Assembly (NCBI GenBank): GCA_015179125.1
Contig: WHVA01000021.1
Span: 1 to 64,000, forward strand
Direction: 5' to 3'
Length of the DNA: 64,000 nucleotides
Origin: Gautieria morchelliformis
Lineage: Eukaryota; Basidiomycota; Agaricomycetes; Gomphales; Gomphaceae
In this document: piece after piece, positions 53,742 to 62,435 of the stretch
Layout of the letters: the number at the start of each line of letters is the position of its first letter
Position numbering within the stretch: the first letter of the stretch is position 1
The notes under the pieces: model-generated
Seen by the model: the letters and a program-made list of their open reading frames with translations, nothing else
What the model was told of the DNA's origin: nothing
Databases searched by the model: none
Translations under genes and position numbers: made by a program

Positions 53742-55359
53742 ATGCCGTCAAGTGCTTCAAGCAGCAAGAAGAAAAAGGCTCAGGCTCAGGCTGGAATGGG
53801 GATGTCGACCGCCGAACTCCAGAGGCGTTTGGACGAACAAGACTCGATGATCAAAATGCTCGTCACCCAAAATAAGAAGAAGAGGAAGTCAGCTCACGTG
53901 GAATCAGACGATGAGGATGCAAATGGGTCCAGTGATAACAATGATGACAATGAGGGTAAGTAACTCTTTATATGTATGCCGCTTTTTCTCCCTTCTATGC
54001 TTCTTTGCAGATTAGACTAGCTCAGAGTCCGAAGAAGAAGAACATCGCAGTCGTCGCAAGCACAAGCACAAGCACAAGCGTAAGCGTACACTGATCTCCA
54101 GACCATTCGGAACTGCCGGCAAAAAGGGCAATGGGTTATTCGGCAGCAAAGGATACAACCTCCAGGATCACATGGGTCTCGCGGATGACAATCAGCGCTA
54201 TTTGGACATCAGGGTAAGTGATTGTATCCAGAAATGTCTGCGATGTCTTAAAAATCCACATGGCGCGCAGGCTACAGTGCGCGACCAGATTGCACACTAT
54301 CGACTCGAGGGGAAGAAACGTAAACAAGACCCTAAAGACATGGTGGCCATTTACGTTGCCGTTAATGAGTTTGGCATCATTAAAATGGCCTGTTTGTTGA
54401 CATTTTGCACCAGGTTGAAAGAAAATACCCCGAGCTCAAGGATTTCGAGAATTCATGGCCTATACAAGATATGGTTACCGGGATCCTGTGCAACAGGACA
54501 GACTACAAGAAAAACAGAACTGTGCAATGTCCTAAGAAAGCGGAACAAACGAGGGCCCGACGCCTGGCCTTGAAGGAAGCGGTATATGTGTCCGTTTCCC
54601 CCCCTTCAATGTACTGACATATCTATCAGAGAACTGAAAGGGAACAGGTGGAAGCAAGCAACAAGAAAGAAGCGAGCGAAGAACGCAACAATCGCAGCAA
54701 AGAAGTGAGCGAAGATCAGGACAATCGCAGCAAAGAAGTGGGCGAAGATCAGGACAATGACAGTAATCACGAGGAAATCACAGCTGATAACCAAGATGGA
54801 GAACAGTCGAGAGAAGAATATACTAACGGGGGTGCTGACACGTATCAACCAGCTACAGATGACGATGGGGATCCCGCTCCTAGCGATGGTGAGTTCAGGG
54901 GCAATCTCCCCGAATTGACTTCATCCGAGGATGTCGAGGAAGAGGAAGTGGGGGATAATGATAGGGTTTTTGCCTGTTTTGTCAAGAAAAAAGCGAAGAA
55001 AGCGGACCCGCATTTCGAGACCCAAACGCAAGGCGGCAGCAAGATTCACCATATTTTCATTCCTCCTCCCGTTAAAGAAAAACCACGTCAGAAGGGGCCG
55101 GCTGCTGCACCAAGTGTGATAGCTCCTCATCAACCTATGCCTCCTTCCTCTCGATACAGCACTCGTCACAAAGTGTCCCAACAGGTAAGCTATACTCCCA
55201 CCTTGACCATTTGTTCTTGACTTTGCCCAGGTGCCGGCATCGAGCCAGGCCGCGAAGCCCGCACCCAACGCTGGAAAGTCCCTCAAATTTGCCTCCCAGG
55301 CCACCAAATTGGCTGCTCAGTCTAATGCCAAGCACAAGCTGTCCAAGCAGAAGAATTGA
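53742..55359 (+). CDS. Intact companion gene of the CACTA-like element, 447 aa, six exons
   Basis: Exons 53742-53955, 54026-54213, 54271-54360, 54414-54581, 54630-55184 and 55231-55359 join in frame without a stop. The N-terminus has a lysine patch and a coiled coil (STAELQRRLDEQDSMIKML). A basic His/Lys/Arg tract follows (HKHKHKRKR). A conserved-looking core reads GYNLQDHMGLADDNQRYLDI, ATVRDQIAHYRLEGKKRKQD and YPELKDFENSWPIQDMV. Then come an acidic low-complexity half with an 11-residue direct repeat (RSKEVSEDQDN, twice, 33-bp period at 54691-54756) and a basic tail. I recall similar proteins as common in Agaricomycete genomes but cannot name a domain. The position suggests the second protein of the transposon, perhaps DNA-binding. 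Confidence 0.75.
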
Positions 55360-55849
55360 TGCAGCCACGTGATGCTTAGGTGCGTATATATCCCGGGGAG
55401 TCAATGAGAGCTTTTAACTAATCCTACATCCACAGAATCTCTCCCCTCAGCTCTCAACTGCAATCATAGAACTCAATGATTTATTCACTTCAACTTCACG
55501 TCTCCCTGTATTATCCAGAGCTCTCTGTCTCTCGCCTTCTTGCACCATTCACTCGTCTCGCCGCTTGCAATCGCTCTGCTTTTTGCCACTCTAGGACACT
55601 AATCAATGGGAGGAATTAGCTATGTTTTGCTGTGGGACCGTTCAGATAGTTCCTCCTGTATCACCCATGTTATCGTCACATTGCAATCCATTGTTGTCGC
55701 GTTTTATTATCATGTGATCGGTGTAAGTAGGTCCTTGTGTACATGTAACTCCAACGTGTCGCGCAAATTGGCTTCACTCCCACCATCACCCATCCAGCTT
55801 GCGCCGACAAATTAATTCTCTTCTAGAGAACACGTCGAAGATGATGCAC
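55360..55849. other. 3' region of the companion gene and unassigned sequence
   Basis: Pyrimidine-rich sequence (CTCTCTGTCTCTCGCC) without a supportable gene. It connects the companion gene with the captured glycosyltransferase fragment. Confidence 0.4.
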
Positions 55850-56830
55850 TCAGCATGTCACTACATTACCCATCTAATGCGTGATTTACTTCTTGTGATT
55901 TTATTACTCACTTCTGCGCAGGCTCCCTACTCTCGAGAGCCTCGAACTGGTTTCCGTTGAGGATGTATCGCCCAATCTGCTCATGGTAGGAGCATTCGTA
56001 CAGTCCGATTTCTCGAGCCCAGGCACTAATGCTTCAATAGGAACATCGTCTGAAAACGGATATATGCGCCATGCGCCGTATTGAGGTAATTGATGCAGGT
56101 GTGTTGCTATTTGTTTTCTTTTTTCTCGACTACGCGCCTCTGCGCACCTCCTCTGTATTCTCTCCCTAGCTCAGGCTATCATCCCAGCTTCTTCCCCCGC
56201 CGAGCATCTTGCACACCAAGCCTTCTATGCTCAACACGGCATCGGCTGGGTCGCGCGCCCCAAGCACCATTCCCCGCCCAGCCGCCCAAGGCCAAGGCAG
56301 GCTCCCCGCCCCCACCCACGCACTGCGGCTTCGTGCGTGCAGGCTGCTTCAAGAAGGCGAGCAACATGAACTACGGCCTCGCGCTGAGCCTGAAGGTCAA
56401 GAAGTTCGTGCTGCAGCTCGTCGAGGAGCAGGAGCGGGAGCGCGCGCAGAGGGCGGTAGCGGCAGGGGAGAGCGGGGTGGGTGTGGCAGCGGCAGGTGCG
56501 GGTATGGGCGCGAGCTTGAACTCGGCATGCTTGGGCGTGACCGCGCTCACGACAACGATGTCAAGCAGTGCGCTGATGGCTGCGGATGTGGAGCTCGACA
56601 TCGAGGAGCGCGCACTGCACCTGGCGGTCAAGGAGACGTTTGAGGAGATTGGGCGGCGGTGGATGCCGTGGGCAGCGCGCCATACGTGTGGGCGAGCTTA
56701 TCCTGATTGTGGACTCGGACACGTACTGGAGGATTGCCTCAGGGATGCGGCATGGGAGCTGGCGGAATCCCCCAAGGTAGCAATCATTGAGCATGAGTCG
56801 GGTGCATGCAGCCAACGGCGGGGGTTGCTA
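55850..56830 (+). pseudogene. Captured fragment of a chitin-synthase-like family 2 glycosyltransferase
   Basis: Several plus frames carry pieces of one protein in order: LESLELVSVEDVSPNLLMEH, then PAEHLAHQAFYAQHGIGWVA (about 56195-56260), then GFVRAGCFKKASNMNYGLAL with LKVKKFVLQLVEEQERER, then LDIEERALHLAVKETFEEIG, then VGELILIVDSDT (about 56690-56725), then VLEDCLRDAAWELAESPKVA. The DSD is the metal-binding motif of GT2 enzymes. Intron-like GT-AG pairs lie near 55978-56040 and 56099-56172, so a genomic rather than mRNA copy was taken. At least three frameshifts, and the loss of everything after HESG (about 56815), make it a fragment. It lies inside the CACTA-like element. Confidence 0.78.
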
Positions 56831-57130
56831 GCCGCGACTGATTCTATTTTTCTTTTTGGTACCAGCTGTTATGCAGGTCATCTACTTTTTCTCGTGTCTT
56901 GCATTGCTCTCATGTCTTGCATCACCAAGCACAGATGCACACCGTTCCCAGACGTATGCTTGCAGTCTTCCACGCTCTTTAGCACACGCTCGCCCATCCT
57001 AGAGGCCCCAAGTAGCCGGCCAATCCAGGTGAGTGTTGATTGATGTCACGTCATGTTCACTGACTTAGGCAGCAGGTCACTGGTGACTGCCGCCTTTGCC
57101 TCCTTTCGGCTCCCGGCGCACTGTCGCTGT

Positions 57131-57723
57131 ACTGAAGCAGCCTGGTATGTGGTTCATGGATCTGATCACAGTTTTTCAGTGATTTTCACCTTATGTTTCA
57201 TCCGTATTTTCCCTTGTATATATTGATTTATGACTTGAAATAATGGGGAAGGTTAACTGGTATCCCATGGCATTTGAACGAGATTGCAAGGCAATAACCA
57301 TTGAAAACTCATAGCTATACAACTTAGTATTCACTACAAATTTCATGAATCTTCAGTGATTTGCCTCATATTATTCAGATCTCAGGCCAGTGACATTCAG
57401 TTGCTGCATCTCTGAAATGTGGTGATAGAACCATGGGGTCGTAAGTGACTATCTCATGGGAACCCAGTGGTCGTCGACTCGAAATGCCTGATTCAATCCA
57501 TTGGTCTTCGGTTGTAGGATCCCTGAATACACATGAGTCAACCCCTGAATACACATGAGTCAACCCCTGAAACCAACTCATTGAAACGAAACTTTTTCCA
57601 CTGAAACTGATTCATTGAATTTTCAATGGGTTCTATTGGTATTTACACTAGCTATAATGGTTTATATACTGAATCCTCAGTGGTTCCACCCAATAGGATT
57701 CATTGGGTTGACTACCCACAGTG
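57131..57723 (+). repeat. Right subterminal region and terminal inverted repeat of the CACTA-like element
   Basis: The segment is about 90 percent identical to 14873-15444. It ends CCACAGTG at 57723. It contains many CAGTG and CATTGAA words and a 24-base direct duplication (GAATACACATGAGTCAACCC, about 57526-57572) that the other copy lacks. Confidence 0.82.
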
Positions 57724-57918
57724 TATACTTGAGTCCACGCCAAATGTACTTGACTCTGCGCCAAAAACATTGTAGCCTCCAGCGCCGTAAGTGATTTTCT
57801 CCACCTGAGTAACATTATTGCAAAGGATGAGTGTGTCTCAAATATGAAGACTGATTCTAATTATGAAAATGATTCTAACTACAGTGAGAGAATTACAGTA
57901 AGACTAAAAGAACGGGTT
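57724..57918. other. Flank between the CACTA-like element and the BTB gene
   Basis: It starts with the right TATA target duplication and two GCCAAA words (ACGCCAAATG, GCGCCAAAAAC) similar to those at the left flank. The rest is the short 3' region of the BTB gene. Confidence 0.5.
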
Positions 57919-58907
57919 CTAGTATTTTTCAACAGGCTCAAGCTTCGCTACTCCCTCTAAAATCATGACCTCTTCCCTCATCAATACACCATCTTCGGCC
58001 ACACTTTCAACAGTCAGACGCTGGCATTCCCGGTTTACTTTCGGTATTGCCGCAACCTCAAGTTTCCTCAGGACAACTGCTGGTGGCGAGGGTGATTCCG
58101 GATGCAAATAGTGCCGTGCAAAACCTCCCCACCATGCTGTTTCCCAAGCTTTCCGACACTCCCCATGGTTGATACAAGAGAGATGGTGCTGAACTACTGG
58201 TGGGTTATAAGCAATGGCAAGCCGGTGAGACTGTATCCATGTGAGTGTCTGATGCAGAACATGGACATTAAGCATGCCAAGCTCTTGATACTCGTCCAGT
58301 GTGACGAACTCGTCTATCTGGTCTAGGAGGGTGTGAAACACCACTGGAATCCATCTGGGAATGTGGTGACGTTGTCCTAGCAGTAGCCTCCATGCCGGTG
58401 AAACCGCTCGAGCATTCAGCTCTTTTAGCGCAAAGGTACATGCAGCCTCAATCTGCAGGAACGCTGCAAGTTCCAATATGGCATCCAGTGCCTTGATACT
58501 AAAGTCGGAAGGCTCCTTCTCCCTGTATCTGATGCTGCTACCTCAGTCTGAGACATTCTGTTTCCTGTAAGACAAACACATCACTTACTGACTGTAAAAC
58601 CATTCTAGAAGGTAGTCCAGCTTTTGTGACGTTACAGGTGGATGCAATACAATGGGGCGATCATCTCTTGTCCCTTCACAAGAGTGCTCAGTGCCTGACG
58701 GCATCACAAACATCTCTTGCAACGTTAATGATACGTTGGCTAGCAATGCAGCATGGACTTTGTAAAGTTTGTTCTCCACCTGTGATTTTCGCACGTGTAC
58801 ATCAACTCTAATACATTGCAACCCAGGAAATCAAAATAACGTACTTGAAATATGGCTGAGCCATCAGATATATACCATTTGTGATGGTGCTGTGTTTCAA
58901 CTGTCAT
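57919..58907 (-). CDS. BTB/POZ domain protein, 287 aa
   Basis: Exons 58907-58845, 58779-58589 and 58528-57919 join in frame. The start (MTVETQHHHKWYISDGSAIF) matches the usual basidiomycete BTB opening; an in-frame Met at 58934 is an alternative. The BTB fold follows: VENKLYKVHAALLANVSLTL, GTRDDRPIVLHPPVTSQKLD and YLLEWFYS. The BACK-like helical part includes EKEPSDFSIKALDAILELAA and EAACTFALKELNARAVSP. Such proteins are a large expanded family in mushrooms; BTB domains dimerise and often act as adaptors of cullin-3 ligases. No stop interrupts it. It overlaps the 5' end of the opposite-strand transposase region only in its upstream part. Confidence 0.82.
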
Positions 58908-59024
58908 ACTGTGTGTTGCAACAAGAAAATGCATCGAGGTTCAAGGATAAACCTAGCCTATTCCAACCTGGCAATGAAATTTTCATGCCCGGGGGGTCAA
59001 CCTCTTGCCACGCTATCTCTCAAT

Positions 59025-60184
59025 ATGCCACCCCATATTCCAGACGTATTCCCTCAGCTTCCAAGTACTGAAACGGCATGGTCCCATAATGTGCAGACAG
59101 CACACCATATCCTGTTAAACAGCTATAGGACAGCAATACAAATACTTCGACAAGAAGAAGGTGATGTACTACATCTCCGATATCACTCGAGGCGTATTAG
59201 AGAGAATTTAGTACCTATTCTGGAGGCCTTGGAGACTGAGGGCCTGGCAGATGAATGGGTTGCCAACTGTGCACATACCTTGGGCGGTCTTCTGGTTGAG
59301 TTAGAAGTAGCGGCTCTGGGCGCAGAAGAAGAGTCAGTCTGGAGATTCTTATTGACTATGACCACTAATGACTTGGTGACTTAGAGACCGGGCACAGCTG
59401 ACCAAGCAACAGCTGGTCCAGCTGACACGCAGCGGTCATGCAGGCCCCCCTCGCAAACAGGTCAACCCAGTGTGGTTACATGAAGCCACAAAGACTAGTC
59501 ATCGTATCACCATGCATACCCTTGCAGATATCTTGGAATTCACCATAACACACTACGATATAAGCTACGGGAGGCTGGTGTCTATGAAAGATTTACCGCT
59601 ATCTCAAACCATGACCTGGATAACTTGCTCCGAGTCTTCAAAAGCTGACGTCCTGAATCGGGTCTTGGTTACATCGTTGGATTCCTGAGACAACATGGAT
59701 TACGGATACAGAGAGCACGATTACGAAGCTCTTATCGGCGAGTAGATGGGTTAGGTAAGGCCCTGGGTCGAAATGAAAAGATACAGCGCAGGGTTTATAC
59801 CTCACCATGCCCCAACTTTTGCTGGCATTGTGATGGGCATCACAAGCTCATTCCATGGGGATTTGTGATCCATGGCTTTATAGATGGTTACTGTCGTACC
59901 GTGAGTCCACTTGCGACATCTCAGCTTCATCCTTACCAACCTGGCCTGCAGGTCACCGGTTTACGTGCTAGTACCAACAATAAAGCTTCCACAGTATATC
60001 AAGTATTTTTAGATGCTATTGAACAGTATGGAATACCATCAAGGGTTCCTGGGGATCGCGGCGGTGAGAATGTGCAAGTTGCGGTCTGGATGATAATGCA
60101 TCATGGCACTGACCCTGCAGCTTTTATGTGGGGATCGTAAGTCCTTCACTTTCACTGCTCTTACTTGGACTAATTTGTATAGCT
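59025..60184 (+). pseudogene. Integrase-like (IS3EU/Ginger-like) transposase, frameshifted and truncated
   Basis: The N-terminal part (MPPHIPDVFPQLPSTETAWS, EGLADEWVANCAHTLGGLL) is followed by an intron, then a helix-turn-helix-like region (QLTRSGHAGPPRKQV, ITMHTLADILE). The integrase core has WHCDGHHKLIPWGFVIHGF, TNNKASTVYQVFLDAIEQYG and VPGDRGGENVQVAVWMI. Asp and Asp/Glu residues in these motifs fit a DDE catalytic site. A clean intron interrupts YCRT-VTGL (about 59900-59954). A one-base shift near 59540 and a TGA near 59646 (FKS-stop-RPESGLGY) break it. At about 60184 it is replaced by Copia sequence, removing the last catalytic Glu region. Name of the superfamily is from memory and uncertain. 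Confidence 0.7.
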
Positions 60185-60779
60185 CCAGCAATGAGGGTTC
60201 GATTCGTCCGTTCTGAGATCCCGTTTTGCTGTGGTGTGCCCTTCGTAGTACGTTTGTGAAGTATACCTCGGTGCTGGAAATGCTGGTCCCACTTATGACC
60301 TATATATTCTCCGCCTTTGTCATCCCTGAAACGCTTCACTCTCAAGTTTAACTGGTTTTCCGCTAGTGCTTTGAAGGCTCGGTAGGCATCGAATGCCTCA
60401 TCCTTTGTCTTCAGGAGATAAACAGTCCTGTACCTTGTGCAATTGTCCGTGAAAGTGATCCAGTATCGGTATCCTGATGGTGTGCGGACTGGGAGAGGCC
60501 TGTGTACATCTGAGACAACGAGATCGAGCGGGTTGGATGCTCGGCTATCACTCCTCTTTGGAAATGGGTTGTGGTGTTGCTTCACAGCAATACATGGTTC
60601 GCAGATATGGGGAATGGTTGCATCTGAATTTAAGTGTATTCCGTCGACCATCCCACTCTCTAAAAGCTTCTCCAGCCGCGCCTGTCTGATGTGTGCTAGT
60701 CGCCTGTGCAATAATGGTCGGTCTACAATGGGTGAAGAGGTGGTAAGAGCCAGTTCTTGATTTGGGATTGTGTTCCCAG
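60185..60779 (-). pseudogene. Copia-2 fragment: GAG-pre-integrase and integrase core
   Basis: One minus frame encodes the HHCC finger (LLHRRLAHIRQARLEKLLES ... CEPCIAVKQHHNPF) and most of the integrase core: LDLVVSDVHRPLPVRTPSGY, RDDKGGEYIGHKWDQHF and TPQQNGISERTNRTLIAG. All three DDE residues are present. It stops abruptly at both sides and has no LTR. It separates the truncated integrase-like transposase from the truncated tyrosine recombinase. Confidence 0.85.
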
Positions 60780-61505
60780 TACGTTGTGCCTCCAGATTCC
60801 AAAAGACCACCTCGCGCCCCCGTTACCATAGACCACCTGACCCGATTACACACGAAACTCGACCTGTCTAACTCCTTCAATGCAGCGGTCTTCGCTATTG
60901 CCTGCACAGCATTCTGGGGGTGCTGCCGCCTGGGTGAGCTGGTAATCCTATCAAGGAACTCTTTCAATCCAGCCTTCCACGTCTCCCGCTCTTCACCGAT
61001 ATCACGGGGTGTTGCTAAGCACGGCCGACGCTTCACAACATTTCATATACCTTTCTCGAAGACAAAGCATTCAGCAGGCCATGACATCCACCTCATTGAG
61101 ATCGATGGGGCCACGAACCCTATCACCGCACTCGATCACCACCTGCAATGTCACTTCGCCACCTCACCGCCGGTACCCATACCACTGTTTGCCTTCGAGA
61201 CAGACGACGGCAACTGGGCCCCCATGATGAGGGACTGGTTCTTGAACCAATGCCAAGACATCTGGAAGGACTCTTCGCTTGGCACAGTCGACGGACACAG
61301 TTTTCGCATAGGGGGCACCACTCACCTCCTACTGCTAGGCGTAGACCCTTGGATCGTCATGGTCATAAGGCGGTGGACCTCTAGTGCCTTCCTACTGTAC
61401 TGGCGCAAGATTGAAGAGATCCTGCCTAACTTCGTCAGCGAGGCTTTCGATAACGTTTCGTCACTTACCGCTCATATGTCTAGACTATCACAGAACCTTA
61501 GATAA
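60780..61505 (+). pseudogene. Tyrosine recombinase (DNA breaking-rejoining enzyme), N-terminus missing
   Basis: The catalytic half of a tyrosine recombinase is open for 240 codons. The first Arg is in FWGCCRLGELVIL, the Lys in FHIPFSKTKHSAG, the HxxR box in GHSFRIGGTTHLLL, the His/Trp position in VMVIRRWTSS and the nucleophile Tyr in AFLLYWRKIEEI. The N-terminal SAM-like arm is absent because Copia-2 sequence abuts at about 60779. Related proteins are abundant in Agaricomycetes as Crypton-like or DIRS/Ngaro-like recombinases. Crypton enzymes excise and insert circles; DIRS enzymes integrate cDNA. No reverse transcriptase is attached here, so the element type is open. Confidence 0.8.
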
Positions 61506-61599
61506 TAACACGCTTTACCTTCCTCTCTTTCATAAGTACGCAGGGTTAGGGGGTGAGATTCCAGAGGAACTCACAGTCCGTTGAAAACAACGGATTTGT

Positions 61600-61777
61600 G
61601 GGTGTTGGAGTTTTTCCTCCGAATCCTCACACACGAGAGCTGACACGCTCAGTATGGCGCCACCTGCGGGTCACGTGACCTTGCATCACGTGCCCCGGCT
61701 GGTTCCGGTTAAGTGCCCTCCAAAGCCTGCCAGCTCCTCCCCCTTACCCCCTTAAACTGAGAGCTCACCGCACAAGT
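61600..61777 (+). repeat. Direct repeat copy 1 downstream of the tyrosine recombinase
   Basis: It begins GGGTGTTGGAGTTTTTCCTC and ends ACCGCACAAG. About 85-90 percent of positions match copy 2 at 62031-62190. It is followed by 253 bases that start with a short open frame (MAPISLAKFSDFTDSISQLD, stop near 61890). Confidence 0.8.
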
Positions 61778-62030
61778 CATGGCACCGATCAGTTTAGCGA
61801 AGTTCTCGGATTTCACGGACTCCATTAGCCAGCTGGATATTTGTAGCACCCACAATGAGCTAGCGAATTGGGTGCTACAAGAAGGCTGACTAAGAGTCCC
61901 ACTCCCCAGATAAAGGTCGGCCCTTCGCAAGACTGCAACTCACCATTCCTTTTCCCCCCCTGCCACGACCTGGTCGCAGCAGCCAGAACTCTCTTTGCCC
62001 CGCCCGCCGCTCCCTCTTACTTTGCATCTT

Positions 62031-62190
62031 GGGTGTTGGAGTTTTCCTCCGAATACTCATGCACGAGAGCTGACACGCTCAGGATGGTACCACCTGCGGG
62101 TCACATGCCCCAGCTGGTTCCAGCTAAGCGCCCTCCAAAGCCTGCCAGCTCCTCCCCCTTCCCCCGCTAAACTGAGAGCTCGCCGCACAA
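62031..62190 (+). repeat. Direct repeat copy 2, next to the Copia-3 LTR
   Basis: Same sequence as 61600-61777 with about 18 bases deleted (after CGGGTCACATG). Copia-3 LTR sequence begins directly after it. It could be the 5' part of that LTR, the second LTR of a miniature element, or the B2 part of split direct repeats of a DIRS-like element. Confidence 0.75.
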
Positions 62191-62192
62191 GT

Positions 62193-62365
62193 TGTTGAAG
62201 TATCCATCACTCAACCATTCATTACTCATCTATGGTCACTCATGGTTCCACCAGTTCAAGCTCCTCTTGAATCCCATAGTTACAGTAACTAGTCAACTGT
62301 ATATTTTTCTGAGACCTCGCGAGTCGAGGAATATTATTCTTGTCCTTTTACTATCACTGCGCTCA
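62193..62365 (+). repeat. Copia-3 5' LTR (at least 173 bp)
   Basis: It starts TGTTGAAGTATCC and ends GCTCA, three bases before the primer-binding site GGTTATGGGCCC at 62369-62380. If copy 2 of the upstream direct repeat belongs to the LTR, the LTR would start at 62034 (TGTTGGAG) and be 332 bp long. I cannot decide without the 3' LTR, which is outside the window. Confidence 0.7.
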
Positions 62366-62368
62366 AGA

Positions 62369-62380
62369 GGTTATGGGCCC
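62369..62380 (+). other. Copia-3 primer-binding site, internal initiator tRNA-Met type
   Basis: GGTTATGGGCCC is complementary to the anticodon-arm region of initiator tRNA-Met, the same site type as in Copia-1. It lies three bases after the LTR end and 56 bases before the gag ATG. Confidence 0.8.
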
Positions 62381-62435
62381 CGCACTCTAAACCGTAACCC
62401 GAAAGTCAAGTAAAAGATCTGTAACAATCGCCGAT

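Larger units (their letters stand above)
49632..57723. mobile_element. Complete CACTA-like (CMC superfamily, Tnp2-type) DNA transposon, 8,092 bp
   Basis: Left end CACTGTGGATAG at 49632; right end, read inwards from 57723, CACTGTGGGTAG. Over the first 28 bases the two ends match at 22 positions. TATA is present at 49628-49631 and 57724-57727, a plausible target duplication (TA or TATA). Inside are a minus-strand Tnp2 transposase pseudogene, a divergent intact companion gene, a captured glycosyltransferase fragment, and terminal regions dense in TTCAGTG and CATTGAA words. Family knowledge: CMC elements have CACTA/G-type ends and subterminal repeats. That these two ends belong to one element is inferred from the TIR and TSD match. 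Confidence 0.8.

Noticed and set aside
56209-56643. 144-codon plus frame rich in Arg, Ala and Gly inside the glycosyltransferase fragment
   Set aside because: Its first part overlaps the pseudogene in another frame; the composition is that of a GC-rich shadow frame.
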